Source of the DNA: Paenibacillus artemisiicola
GTDB taxonomy: Bacteria > Bacillota > Bacilli > Paenibacillales > Paenibacillaceae
NCBI RefSeq assembly: GCF_017652985.1
Contig: NZ_JAGGDJ010000001.1
Location: forward strand, 434,001-498,000
Length of the DNA stretch: 64,000 bases
Reading direction: 5' to 3'
Below the pieces are notes generated by a model, which was given only the letters and a program-made list of their open reading frames with translations, had not been told where the DNA came from and ran no database searches. Within the stretch, counting starts at the first letter, position 1. Each line of letters begins with the position of its first letter. Positions 16,513-25,333 of this stretch are shown piece by piece. A program made the translations under genes and the position numbers.

Positions 16513-18120
16513 ATGAACTTCGAACCGCTGTATAATCCTTATCCGTCGCGGCGCATGACGACCTACGGGCGCAAGGGCATGGTGGCGACCGCGCAGCCGC
16601 TTGCCGCCCAGGCCGGACTCGACATCCTTAAGCGGGGCGGCAACGCCGTCGATGCCGCGATCGCGGCGGCGGCATGCCTGACCGTCGTCGAGCCGAATTC
16701 GAACAGCATCGGCGGCGACACGTTCGCGATCGTCTGGGCGGAGGGCAAGCTTCACGGCCTGAACGCGAGCGGCCCGGCGCCCGCCGCGATCTCGCTCGGG
16801 GCGGTCCGGGCGGCCGGTCACGAGCGGATGCCGGGTTACGGCCTGCTCCCGGTGACCGTTCCTGGCACGCCGGCCGCCTGGGCCGCGCTGGCCGAACGGT
16901 TCGGCCGGCTGCCGCTGACCGAGACGCTTCGCCCGGCGATCGACTACGCGGAGCACGGCTACCCGGTATCGCCGACGATCGCGCGTTATTGGGCCGACGG
17001 CTTCCGGAACATCGGCGAGCTGGGGGACGAGCTCTACGCGCCGTGGTTCGCGACGTTCGCGCCGGACGGCAGGGCGCCGGCCGCCGGCGAGCTGTGGCGC
17101 TCCGAAGGCCACGCCCGGACGCTTCGCTCGATCGCCGAGACGAACGCGGAATCCTTCTACCGGGGCGAGCTGGCGGACCGGATCGACCGGCATTTCCGGG
17201 AGAAGGGCGGCTATCTGAGGAAGGAAGACTTGGCGGCGTATCGCCCCGAGTGGGTCGAACCGATCCACGTGAAGTATAAGGGCTACGAGGCATGGGAGCT
17301 CCCGCCGAACGGCCAAGGGCTCGTCGCGCTGATCGCGCTGAACATTCTGAAGGGCTTCGATCACGCCGCGAAGGATTTGGCCGACACGTACCACAAGCAA
17401 ATCGAAGCGGTCAAGCTCGCGTTCGCAGACGGTCTGGCGTACATCACCGACCCGCGTCACATGGACGTCTCCGTGGACGCGCTGCTGTCGGACGCGTATG
17501 CCGACGAACGGCGGGCGTTGATCGGGGAGCGCGCGCTCGTCCCGGCGCCGGGCGAACCGCCGACGGGCGGCACGGTGTATTTGGCCGCGGCCGACGGCGA
17601 GGGAAACATGGTCTCGTTCATTCAGAGTCACGCGGGCGATTTCGGTTCCGCCGTCGTCGTGCCCGGCACCGGCATCTGCCTGCAGAACCGCGGCTCCGGC
17701 TTCTCCCTGGACCCCGACCACCGGAACGCGCTTGCGCCGGGGAAGAAGACGTTCCACACCATCATTCCCGGCTTCCTGACGAAGAACGGGGTTCCCGTCG
17801 GTCCGTTCGGGGTCATGTGCGGATCCATTCAGCCGCAGGCTCACGTGCAGCTGCTGCTGAATACGATCGATTTCGGGCTCAATCCGCAGGCCGCGCTGGA
17901 CGCGCCGAGATGGCGGTGGGTCCGGGATACGGTCATCGAGGTGGAGCCGGGCTTCCCGGATCATATCGCCCAGGCGCTGGCCAGGAAGGGCCATACCGTG
18001 CAGCGGGCGCTGGACGTCGGGATGTACGGCCGCGGCCAGATCATCTGGCGCGACCCCGCGAGCGGCGTGCTGGCCGGCGGCACGGAGCCGCGGGCGGACG
18101 GCGAGGTCGCGGCTTGGTGA
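16513..18120 (+). CDS. Gamma-glutamyltransferase family Ntn-hydrolase
   Basis: A 535-residue protein of the gamma-glutamyltranspeptidase family. It starts with ATAQPLAAQAGLDILKRGGN and AVDAAIAAAACLTVVEPNSN followed by SIGGD, the conserved N-terminal block. Autoproteolysis would occur before Thr354 in GGTVYLAAADGEGNMVSFIQ, and the small-subunit motifs NRGSGFSLDP and HTIIPGF follow. There is no signal peptide, so it is likely cytosolic, unlike secreted GGTs. It begins 4 bases after the dehydrogenase stop and is plainly the last gene of the sugar operon. That placement suggests hydrolysis of a gamma-glutamyl or other amide bond in the imported compound, which is inference. Confidence 0.9.
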   Translation: MNFEPLYNPYPSRRMTTYGRKGMVATAQPLAAQAGLDILKRGGNAVDAAIAAAACLTVVEPNSNSIGGDTFAIVWAEGKLHGLNASGPAPAAISLGAVRAAGHERMPGYGLLPVTVPGTPAAWAALAERFGRLPLTETLRPAIDYAEHGYPVSPTIARYWADGFRNIGELGDELYAPWFATFAPDGRAPAAGELWRSEGHARTLRSIAETNAESFYRGELADRIDRHFREKGGYLRKEDLAAYRPEWVEPIHVKYKGYEAWELPPNGQGLVALIALNILKGFDHAAKDLADTYHKQIEAVKLAFADGLAYITDPRHMDVSVDALLSDAYADERRALIGERALVPAPGEPPTGGTVYLAAADGEGNMVSFIQSHAGDFGSAVVVPGTGICLQNRGSGFSLDPDHRNALAPGKKTFHTIIPGFLTKNGVPVGPFGVMCGSIQPQAHVQLLLNTIDFGLNPQAALDAPRWRWVRDTVIEVEPGFPDHIAQALARKGHTVQRALDVGMYGRGQIIWRDPASGVLAGGTEPRADGEVAAW

Positions 18121-18449
18121 CGCCGCGGCGCGCCGGGCCGCATCTGCGGAGATCGACAGCCGTCACGCGCCATCACGCGCCGTTGTCCCTCGAGGGGGGG
18201 CCGCGCAATCGTCGCATCGGCCCCCCGCCCGGAACCGTTGGGGAGCCGAAAACCGTGCGGCAGCTCAACCGGGCGCCTGAACGTATGCTCCTTCACTTGG
18301 AAATCGCGGCATTCGCGGGAAATCGCGGATTCGTTCCGCGGTTTCCTTTTTTTCGCGCCGACGGGACGCGAATGCGCCGGACGGGGTAGCAGGAGCGAGC
18401 GCTGCCATTATATACTAGTACACGCACGGGAAAGGATGGATTACGGGAC
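18121..18449 (+). other. Intergenic region with terminator
   Basis: 329 bases containing GC-rich short repeats (CCCTCGAGGGGGGG near 18187) and one convincing terminator at 18318-18353. I see no supported gene. Confidence 0.5.
18318..18353 (+). terminator. Rho-independent terminator of the sugar operon
   Basis: GGAAATCGCGG pairs with CCGCGGTTTCC (one G-U) across a seven-base loop and runs into TTTTTTT. Confidence 0.85.
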
Positions 18450-19700
18450 ATGTCATCGCCAGCATTACCTTCATCGGCCTCATCGTCAGCATCGTCTTCA
18501 ATACCCAACGCGCGTACGCTCGGCATCATCAAAGCGTTCAATTTTTTCATTTACGGCGCCATTTCCATTTACGGGACGTTTTTTCCGCTATATCTGAAAG
18601 ATGCCGGCATGTCGAGCTTCGCGATCGGCCTGCTGCTCGCCGGCGGTCCGTTCGTGTCGCTGCTCGCCAACCCGTTCTGGGGCTATTGGAGCGACCGCCT
18701 CGAAAACGCCCGGCGCATTTTGCTCATCCTGCTGATCGGCAACGCGGCGGTGATGCAGCTCGTCTTCTCGCTGAAAGCCGTTTATCTGATTTTCGGCTTC
18801 ATGCTGCTGTATTTCTTCTTCCAGAGCCCGTTGTTCTCGCAAAGCAACAGCCTCATTCTGGACGTGGCCGAGAAGACCGGGCGGAAATTCGGCGCGTTCC
18901 GGCTCTGGGGTTCGCTTGGCTGGGCGGTCATGGCGGTGGCGACGGGTCCGGTCCTCGAACGGCTGGCGATCGGCCGGCTGTGGATCGTGTACGGCATCAT
19001 GATGGTCGTCTCCATCGGCTTGGCGTTTCTGCTGCCGCGCGGCGGCAAGACGGACACCGCCCGGAAGGAGCCCCGATCCGGTTCCCGGCAGCTGTGGACC
19101 AATAAGCCGTTCATGCTGTTCCTGGCCATCGGGGTGCTGATTTCGATTCCGAACTCGATGAACAACACGTTCGTCTCGATTTATATAGCCGACTTGGGCG
19201 GGAAGAGCACGCTGATCGGCTGGTCGGCGTTCCTGTCGTCGATCTTCGAGATTCCGGTCTACCTGCTCTTCGACCGCTTCCTGCGCAAGAACGAGCGGAC
19301 GATGATCGGCTGTCTCGCGGCGGTCAGCGTGCTGTACGCGCTCCGCTGGTTCCTCATGTCGACGGCGACGACGCCGTATACGGTCCTCTTCATTCAGGCC
19401 ATGCACTGCCTGACGTTCGCGGGCTACTACTACGTGGGCACGCAATTGACGGTCATGCTCGTGCCAAGGGCGTTCCGGGCTTCGGGCCAAGCGTTGTACG
19501 CGCTCAGCTGGGGCGGCGTGTCCGGCATCGTGGCCGGCGTGACCGGCGGCTGGATCTTCGAGCAGTTCGGCGCGCATGCGATGTACCGGATCAGCGCGGC
19601 GACGGCGCTGCTCGGCGTGACGGGCTTCGCGCTCCTGTACCGCTTCATCGCGCGGACGGCCGCGAGCGATGCGAACGTGCCAGGGTTCAGCGGGCGCTGA
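18450..19700 (+). CDS. MFS transporter, MFS_1-like (LacY/HcaT-type) family
   Basis: A 416-residue 12-helix carrier. After a Ser/Ala-rich 20-residue tail the first helix reads IIKAFNFFIYGAISIYGTFF. GYWSDRLENARRI is the helix 2-3 loop, and FRLWGSLGWAVMAVATGPVL matches the LacY/HcaT-like subgroup, where a G-S-x-G-W element is conserved. GGAAAGGATGG precedes the ATG. It is monocistronic and follows the sugar operon's terminator, so it need not be functionally linked. Substrates of relatives include sugars, nucleosides and phenylpropionate; the substrate here is unknown. Confidence 0.85.
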   Translation: MSSPALPSSASSSASSSIPNARTLGIIKAFNFFIYGAISIYGTFFPLYLKDAGMSSFAIGLLLAGGPFVSLLANPFWGYWSDRLENARRILLILLIGNAAVMQLVFSLKAVYLIFGFMLLYFFFQSPLFSQSNSLILDVAEKTGRKFGAFRLWGSLGWAVMAVATGPVLERLAIGRLWIVYGIMMVVSIGLAFLLPRGGKTDTARKEPRSGSRQLWTNKPFMLFLAIGVLISIPNSMNNTFVSIYIADLGGKSTLIGWSAFLSSIFEIPVYLLFDRFLRKNERTMIGCLAAVSVLYALRWFLMSTATTPYTVLFIQAMHCLTFAGYYYVGTQLTVMLVPRAFRASGQALYALSWGGVSGIVAGVTGGWIFEQFGAHAMYRISAATALLGVTGFALLYRFIARTAASDANVPGFSGR

Positions 19701-19861
19701 CGGTATGCCCGAATCGGCCGCTTCGCCGTCCGCCAAGGACGGTATCCCGGCACGTTGCTTTTCCGGCACCGAAATTCCGGTACCGCAATTCCGACACTGC
19801 ATTGCAATCTAGCGCTGCAAGGCGCTGCTGCGTTCCTGCATTGCCGTCCACCATCGAGTCA

Positions 19862-19892
19862 GGTCAACCCGCGGCGGGGTTGGCCTTTTTTT
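19862..19892 (+). terminator. Rho-independent terminator after the MFS gene
   Basis: GGTCAACCC pairs with GGGTTGGCC (one G-U) across a short GC loop and is followed by TTTTTTTTC. The 160 bases before it contain short ATTCCGGYACCG-like repeats of unknown meaning. Confidence 0.85.
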
Positions 19893-19949
19893 TCGCGTTA
19901 TGCAGCGGATGGCGAACGAAGGCCGTCTAATAGGGTGGAGGTGGTAACC

Positions 19950-20504
19950 GTGAAGCCGGCCGGCTCGACAACCCATGAACCGATTGCGAAAGAACCCGCT
20001 CTAGCGCTGGAGCAGCTGATGGACCGCTTCGGCGCGCTCGTCCTGCGCACGGCTTATTTTTATACGGGAGATCGGCATCTAGCCGAGGATATCAGCCAGG
20101 AGGTCTTCCTGCGCGCGTTCCGAAAATGGACCTCGTTCCGGGGCGACAGCTCCGTCAAGACGTGGCTGACGACGATTACGATCAACGTATGCCGGGACAA
20201 AACGGGCGCGCGCATGTTCGCCGAGCAGCCTACCGACCCCAGTCGAATGGACCGGGGTCGTACGCTCAGCGTCGAAGACGAAGCCATCGAACGGCTGGAG
20301 AAGAGCGAGGTGCTGCGGCATTTGCTGCGCTTGCCCTTGCCGTATCAGGAGGCCCTTTACTTGTACTATTATCTGGAGCTTAGCACGAGGGAGATCGCGA
20401 ACGCGACGCATGCGCCCGAAGGCACCGTGCGCAACCGGCTGCACCGCGCGCGGGAGGCATTGGCCCGGGAAATCAAAAAGGAGGCATCGACCGATGACCG
20501 ATAG
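19950..20504 (+). CDS. ECF-type RNA polymerase sigma factor
   Basis: A 184-residue group 4 sigma factor. Region 2 is at residues 18-85 (GDRHLAEDISQEVFLRAFRK, the core-binding and -10 recognition segment), and region 4 is at about 125-172 (LPLPYQEALYLYYYLELSTR, then EIANATHAPEGTVRNRLHRA). The start is GTG, 7 bases after GGAGGTG; the frame continues upstream to 19755 without a site. Its 3' end overlaps the next gene by 11 bases, the usual coupling of an ECF sigma with its membrane anti-sigma. Targets are unknown; the RCC1 protein gene downstream is a possible one. Confidence 0.92.
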   Translation: MKPAGSTTHEPIAKEPALALEQLMDRFGALVLRTAYFYTGDRHLAEDISQEVFLRAFRKWTSFRGDSSVKTWLTTITINVCRDKTGARMFAEQPTDPSRMDRGRTLSVEDEAIERLEKSEVLRHLLRLPLPYQEALYLYYYLELSTREIANATHAPEGTVRNRLHRAREALAREIKKEASTDDR

Positions 20505-21201
20505 GGATCACACGATGGACGACGCGGATCATAAGCTCGGAGTACAGCTGCGGCAGGAGTTGGATGAGACGTTGTTCGCTTCGCTGGACCTCAGCGAACG
20601 CGCGAAGGGAGAGATTCGTCGGCGGGCCGCGCACGAGAAGGCGGGACGACGGCGCGCGTATCCCGCATGGCGGAGAACGGGGGCGGCCGCCGCGATCGCG
20701 GCGCTCCTGCTGGTCGCGGCGTTTCTGTTCGCCCGGCAGCCGGACGCCCCGGCTCCCGGCGGACAGCCGGGCGGCGCCGCGCCGGGCGGAAGCGGGTACG
20801 GCTCGGAGCTGTCGCAGCTCGAGACGAAGCCGCTCGGCTCGGCGGAAGACGCGAAGAAGGTCTTCGGCCCCGGCCTGCTCGTCCCGTCCGCGCTGCCGGA
20901 AGGCTACGCGCTTGCGGATATCGCGTCGACGGGCATGAAGGATCGGCCGGTCCGGGACGTGACGTTCACTTACGCGACCGCTTCGGGGGAGAAGACGATC
21001 ACGTTCATGGTCAGCCGCGCGCCGGCCGCGTTCCCGGCCGAGATGTTCTCGCCGGCGAAAGTGAACGGCCAAGACGGCTACGTGTTCGAACAGCCGACGT
21101 TCGTCGAGCTGTATTGGACGAAGGACGGCATCCAATACGCCGTGCTCGGGCCGATCACGGCCGAGGCGGCGATGAAGATCGCCGAATCGGCGCAGCCTTG
21201 A
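20494..21201 (+). CDS. Membrane anti-sigma factor-like protein with DUF4367-type sensor domain
   Basis: A 235-residue protein. It has a cytosolic N-terminus of about 60 residues (no zinc-binding HxxxCxxC), one membrane helix (residues 64-81, AAAAIAALLLVAAFLFA), a Pro/Gly-rich linker and an external domain with KVFGPGLLVPSALPEGYALA and ASGEKTITFMVSR, the DUF4367 pattern. The overlap with the sigma gene (ATG 20494 inside it, after AAAAGGAGG) shows they are a pair. It would hold the sigma factor at the membrane until an extracellular signal is sensed. Confidence 0.82.
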   Translation: MTDRDHTMDDADHKLGVQLRQELDETLFASLDLSERAKGEIRRRAAHEKAGRRRAYPAWRRTGAAAAIAALLLVAAFLFARQPDAPAPGGQPGGAAPGGSGYGSELSQLETKPLGSAEDAKKVFGPGLLVPSALPEGYALADIASTGMKDRPVRDVTFTYATASGEKTITFMVSRAPAAFPAEMFSPAKVNGQDGYVFEQPTFVELYWTKDGIQYAVLGPITAEAAMKIAESAQP

Positions 21202-21547
21202 CGCTGCGTCGGCACGGCGGCGCCATCGCCAAGCGGCGCTCCGCGCATTTCCCAAAAGTCGCTAAAAAGCGACTTTTTTCTTTGGAATCCGAGCCGGGCG
21301 CCAAGTTGGGGAAGAAGACGCATCACGCCCGGAACCATTTTCTGGTAGGGTAGGAGGGCAAGCCGGATAGCCGCCATAGACGCGGAGGCTCGCCGATCGC
21401 GCGCGCGCAGCGCGGAGTCTGTTCGCGGATCTTGTACGCGAACGCGCTCCGCAAATTCCGTGCGCGCGGATCGCAAAGCCCGCGCGCGGGCTGCGGGTCA
21501 AGCCCGGCGAGTGCTGACGGGCGCTCGAATCGAGAAGGAGGAATATA
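21202..21547 (+). other. Intergenic region before the RCC1 gene
   Basis: 346 bases with the terminator at 21254-21279, then a GC-rich stretch with short CGCG-rich palindromes (21390-21490). I see no supported gene and no convincing sigma-A promoter; an ECF-type promoter could be present but I cannot define it. Confidence 0.4.
21254..21279 (+). terminator. Rho-independent terminator after the sigma/anti-sigma pair
   Basis: AAAAGTCGCT pairs with AGCGACTTTT and the T-run continues (ACTTTTTTC). Confidence 0.9.
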
Positions 21548-23755
21548 ATGCGTACGAGGAAGTTTATCGGCATCATCGGACTGGCCGCCTTGCTGGCTGC
21601 CGGGACGGCGGCGGCCAAGCCCGGACCGGGCGAGCGGCAGCCGCTCGTATTGGCAGCGGGCGCCCATAGTTTGGCCGCCAAGGGAGACGCGATCTGGGCC
21701 TGGGGCAGCGATAGGTACGGACAGTTGGGCGATGGCCGGCGCCCGATCGGCACGACGCCCGGGCAAGTGGTCGCCTTGAACGGCGTCGCGGCGATCGGCG
21801 CCGGCAGAGATCACAGCTTGGCCCTTAAGCAGGACGGCACCGTCTGGGCCTGGGGCGATAATTACGCCGGCTTGCTCGGCGACGGCGGCGGTCATGACCG
21901 TCCGGCGCCCGCGCAGGTCGCGGGCCTCGGTCCCGCGGCGGGCATCGCGGCAGGCGCCGCCCATAATTTGGCGGTCGAACGGGACGGTACGCTGTGGGCG
22001 TGGGGCGAGAATCTGCTCGGTCAGCTGGGCGACGGCACGGTCATCGACAGGTCCGTTCCCGTCCGGGTGACGGCGCTGGAGCGAGTCGACGCGGCGGCGG
22101 CGGGCAACGCGCACAGCCTGGCGCTCACCGAAGACGGCGCGGTATGGGCGTGGGGCGACAATGGGTACGGTCAGCTGGGCGACGGCACCTTCTCCTCGCG
22201 GACCGAGCCCGTTCGGGTAGAGGGGCTTGACGGCGTGTCGGCCGTCGCCGCGGGCGGCGAGCACAGTCTGGCGCTAAGAACCGACGGGACCGTGTGGGCA
22301 TGGGGGCGCAACGGAGAAGGGGAGTTAGGCGACGGTACGCTCGAGAACCGGACTTCGCCCGCGCAAGTACCGAACTTGAACGCCGTGACCGCCATCGCGG
22401 CGAACGGCAATCACAGCCTGGCGCTCCGCGGCGACGGCACCGTCTGGGCCTGGGGAAGCGATGCTTCGGGCGAGCTTGGCGACGGCGGCGGCGCGGACAA
22501 TCGGAACGCGGCGTTCCAAGTTAAAGGGCTCGATGACGTCGTCGCGATCGCGGCCGGCCAGGACCATAGCTTGGCGGTGACCAAAAAAGGCGACGTCTGG
22601 GCCTGGGGCGCCAACGCCTCGGGCGAGCTTGGCGACAAAAGCACGACGTCCCGCCAGAAGCCCGTCCGCGTCGCCCGCCTGGGCGAGGCGACGGCGCTCG
22701 CCGGCGGCGGCGGCCACAGCCTGGCGCTCGGCGGCGACGGCACCGTCTGGGCCTGGGGCGAAAACCATGCCGGCGAGCTCGGCGACGGAACGCCGCTCTT
22801 CCGGGCCGAGCCCGTCGCGAGCGCCAAGGTCAAAGGCGTGCTTGCGCTCGCGGCCTCGACGAACGGCGAGCATTCGCTCGCGCTGGCCAAGAACGGCGAC
22901 GTCTGGGCGTGGGGCCGCAATCAGACCGGGCAGCTGGGCGACGGCACGACCGCGGACCGGTCCGAAGCGGTCAAGGTGCGCGGCCTCGGCAAAGCCGTCG
23001 CTATCGCCGCGGGCGATTATTTCAGCGTCGCCTTAAGGAAGGACGGCACCGTTTGGGCGTGGGGCAATAATTACTTCGGCTCGCTCGGGGACGGCACCAA
23101 CACGAACAGCGCCAGGCCCGTTCAAGCGGCCGGGCTTCGGGCCGTCGCCGCCATCGCCGCCGGCGACGACCATACGCTGGCGCTGCGCGGCGACGGAACC
23201 GTCTGGGCGTGGGGCGAAAATCACGCCGGCGAGCTCGGGGACGGCAGCACGACGAACCGATCCGTTCCCGTGCGGGTGGCCGGGCTCGAGGCGGTCGTCG
23301 CCGTGGCGGCGGGCAGCGACCACAGCCTGGCGCTGAAGCGGGACGGCACCGTCTGGGCGTGGGGCGCCAATACCGAAGGTCAGCTCGGGGACGGCAGCAC
23401 GACGAACCGGTCCGTGCCGGTCCAAGTGGCCGGACTCGGCGCGGTGACGGCCGTCGAAGCCGGCATCGATCACAGCCTGGCGCTGAAGCAGGACGGCACC
23501 GTCTGGGCATGGGGCGCCAACGGGTTCGGGCAGCTCGGCGACAACCGTACCGAATCGCGCGCAACGCCGGCTCAAGTCGCCGGCCTCGATTCCGCGGTTG
23601 CCATTGCCGGCGGCGACTACCATAACTTCGCCGTACGAAGCGACGGCACGGTCTGGGCGTGGGGCATGAACGGCGAAGGTCAGCTGGGCGACCGCACGAC
23701 GGACAATCGCTTGTCGCCCGTGCGGCTGACGGGACTGCCGTTTACGGATCAGTAA
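21548..23755 (+). CDS. Secreted RCC1-repeat (beta-propeller) protein
   Basis: A 735-residue protein with a cleavable signal peptide (residues 1-23, cut near TAAAKPG) followed by 14 RCC1-type repeats of about 51 residues. Each contains H-(S/N)-L-A, D-G-x-V-W-A-W-G and G-Q/E-L-G-D (for example VWAWGANTEGQLGDGSTTNR). Fourteen repeats would make two seven-bladed propellers. There is no LPXTG, SLH or lipobox anchor, so it is presumably released or wall-associated. GAAGGAGG lies 8 bases before the ATG. The DNA of neighbouring repeats is highly similar, suggesting recent repeat expansion. RCC1 propellers bind proteins or lipids; the function here is unknown. Confidence 0.9.
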   Translation: MRTRKFIGIIGLAALLAAGTAAAKPGPGERQPLVLAAGAHSLAAKGDAIWAWGSDRYGQLGDGRRPIGTTPGQVVALNGVAAIGAGRDHSLALKQDGTVWAWGDNYAGLLGDGGGHDRPAPAQVAGLGPAAGIAAGAAHNLAVERDGTLWAWGENLLGQLGDGTVIDRSVPVRVTALERVDAAAAGNAHSLALTEDGAVWAWGDNGYGQLGDGTFSSRTEPVRVEGLDGVSAVAAGGEHSLALRTDGTVWAWGRNGEGELGDGTLENRTSPAQVPNLNAVTAIAANGNHSLALRGDGTVWAWGSDASGELGDGGGADNRNAAFQVKGLDDVVAIAAGQDHSLAVTKKGDVWAWGANASGELGDKSTTSRQKPVRVARLGEATALAGGGGHSLALGGDGTVWAWGENHAGELGDGTPLFRAEPVASAKVKGVLALAASTNGEHSLALAKNGDVWAWGRNQTGQLGDGTTADRSEAVKVRGLGKAVAIAAGDYFSVALRKDGTVWAWGNNYFGSLGDGTNTNSARPVQAAGLRAVAAIAAGDDHTLALRGDGTVWAWGENHAGELGDGSTTNRSVPVRVAGLEAVVAVAAGSDHSLALKRDGTVWAWGANTEGQLGDGSTTNRSVPVQVAGLGAVTAVEAGIDHSLALKQDGTVWAWGANGFGQLGDNRTESRATPAQVAGLDSAVAIAGGDYHNFAVRSDGTVWAWGMNGEGQLGDRTTDNRLSPVRLTGLPFTDQ

Positions 23756-23827
23756 TGCAAGTCTTGGGATCTCAGGCACGTCTTTTTCCTTACTATTCCA
23801 AAAATAGGTTTCAAAAACAGCGTCAAC

Positions 23828-23876
23828 GCAACGCCGAGCAACCCCATCGAACCTCGATGGGGTTGTACGCGTTGCG
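23828..23876. terminator. Long hairpin between convergent RCC1 and SnoaL-like genes
   Basis: CAACCCCATCGA pairs with TCGATGGGGTTG, and an outer GCAACGC/GCGTTGC pair extends it. There is no strong T-run on either strand; it probably ends both transcripts. Confidence 0.55.
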
Positions 23877-23900
23877 ATGACCGTCCGTCATTCGTTTCGT

Positions 23901-24242
23901 TTACGGGAACGAAATCGCCACTTCCGCGATTTTGGCGCCGGACAGCTTGAACGCATGCTTGAGCAGGAGCGGATCGGGCAGGTTCGTCTTATCGAACTCG
24001 CCGTCGACCGTAGCGATGACGGCATAGTCTCCGTCTTGCCCGGCCGCTTCCGCGACGACGAAACGGACCTTCGGGCCGAACACCTCGGACCGGCTCCATT
24101 CCCCGATGGCTTCCTTGCCGTTGAAGACGCGTTTGAAATCAAGCACGCAAGCCTGGTCGTCGAACGCGGCCAGGAACTCGTCCGGGATCCCGTCGTTCGC
24201 GGCGGCGAAATAAGCGTTCACGGCATCTGGCAGTCGATTCAT
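23901..24242 (-). CDS. SnoaL-like / NTF2-fold polyketide-cyclase-type protein
   Basis: A 113-residue single-domain protein with the SnoaL/NTF2 pattern: an N-terminal helix VNAYFAAANDGIPDEFLAAF, a strand with CVLDFKRVFNGKEAIGEW, and the later strands KVRFVVAEAAGQ and YAVIATVDGEF. Its length fits the family (110-140). GAGGTATAAG precedes the ATG. It lies just downstream of an SDR on the same strand (52 bases) and is probably cotranscribed; SnoaL-like proteins often accompany SDRs. The ligand is unknown. Confidence 0.82.
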   Translation of the reverse strand: MNRLPDAVNAYFAAANDGIPDEFLAAFDDQACVLDFKRVFNGKEAIGEWSRSEVFGPKVRFVVAEAAGQDGDYAVIATVDGEFDKTNLPDPLLLKHAFKLSGAKIAEVAISFP

Positions 24243-24294
24243 CTCTTATACCTCCTGGATTGGCGAGAATATTGGCGCGGCAGCGGGGTTGCGG

Positions 24295-25086
24295 TCAAAC
24301 CGTCGGCACCGTGCCGCCGTCGATCACGAATTCGCTGCCCGTAATGGAAGCCGCGCGGTCGGACAACAGGAACGCGGCAAGCTCCGCGACTTCCTCCGGC
24401 ATGCCCGGGCGCCCGAGCGGAATGCCGCCGAGCGAAGCCATCAGCTCCCGCAGCGCGGCTTCGCGGCTGCCGGCCGCCGTCGCGATCCGGTCGATCATCC
24501 GATCCGCCGCTTCCGTCTGAATGAAGCCCGGCGCGATCGTGTTGACGCGGATGCCTTTCGGCGCGAATTCCTTGGACAGCCCCTTGCTGTACGTGGTAAG
24601 CGCCGCCTTGGACGCCGCATAGGCCAAGGTCGTCTCGTACAGCGGCAGCTTGCGCTGAATGGAGCTGACGTGCACGATGGCGCCTTTGCGTTGTTCGGCC
24701 ATGAACGGCAGCAGCTGCCTGTCCAGGCGAACGGAGCCGAGCAAATTCTGGTTCAAGGTCGCGATCCAGTCTTCCTCCGTCAAGGCCAATGCGCCGCCCG
24801 GAGGCGTGGATGCGCCGCCGACCGTATTCACGAGCAGGTCGACGCCGCCGAGCTTCTCCTTCACGGCGTTCACGATCAGCGCCGTGCCTTCCGGCTTCGT
24901 CACGTCGGCTTGCACGAAGTGAACGCGGGGGATCGCGTACGCCGCCGGAATCTCGCGAGCGGTCGTCAGCACGGTCGCGCCGGCTTCGGCCAGCCGCTTG
25001 ACGATCGCGTAGCCCATGCCTTTCGTGCCGCCGGTGACGACCGCCCGTTTGCCCTCGAATTCTTGCGTATAGGATGCGATACTCAT
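24295..25086 (-). CDS. SDR family oxidoreductase
   Basis: A 263-residue classical SDR. The cofactor motif is TGGTKGMG near residue 20, an NTVGG stands where NNAG is usual, the catalytic Ser is in [10 protein letters not shown], and Tyr/Lys are in YAASKAA near 160. It ends [16 protein letters not shown]. The start at 25086 is chosen for GGGAGG 10 bases upstream; the frame continues to 25206 without a site. It heads a probable two-gene unit with the SnoaL-like gene. Its upstream region has two AT-rich palindromes. Confidence 0.88.
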   Translation of the reverse strand: MSIASYTQEFEGKRAVVTGGTKGMGYAIVKRLAEAGATVLTTAREIPAAYAIPRVHFVQADVTKPEGTALIVNAVKEKLGGVDLLVNTVGGASTPPGGALALTEEDWIATLNQNLLGSVRLDRQLLPFMAEQRKGAIVHVSSIQRKLPLYETTLAYAASKAALTTYSKGLSKEFAPKGIRVNTIAPGFIQTEAADRMIDRIATAAGSREAALRELMASLGGIPLGRPGMPEEVAELAAFLLSDRAASITGSEFVIDGGTVPTV

Positions 25087-25169
25087 ATAATCAGGCCTCC
25101 CGTTCATGATGATTGGATGCGTGCGTCGAGCACAGGAGTAAGCATACGCCGAACGGAACGATTCGTCTA

Positions 25170-25193
25170 ATTTATATAAATGATGAGTATCAT
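25170..25193 (-). promoter_or_regulatory. Palindromic AT-rich operator region of the SDR/SnoaL unit
   Basis: ATTTATATAAAT (25170-25181) is a perfect 12-bp palindrome and overlaps ATGATGAGTATCAT (25180-25193), an inverted repeat with a four-base centre. They lie about 85-110 bases upstream of the SDR start. The binding factor is unknown. Confidence 0.45.
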
Positions 25194-25333
25194 TACTTTC
25201 GTTCATGAAAAGTCGTTGTTACTCATGAAGCTCGTTTATCGGTTTGATGAAAAGGATGAATGATACAAGCCGAGCAGCGAGGCTTAAAATAAGGATGAGC
25301 TAAAAAGGGAAAAACAAAAGGAGACGAAACCCC

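Noticed and set aside
15211..17994. Open frame of over 900 codons on the minus strand opposite the Gfo/Idh and GGT genes
   Set aside because: Arg-rich shadow of two well-supported genes, with no recognisable domain.
25180..25193. Fur box upstream of the SDR/SnoaL unit
   Set aside because: ATGATGAGTATCAT only partly matches the Fur consensus and the genes have no iron link; kept as an unassigned palindrome.
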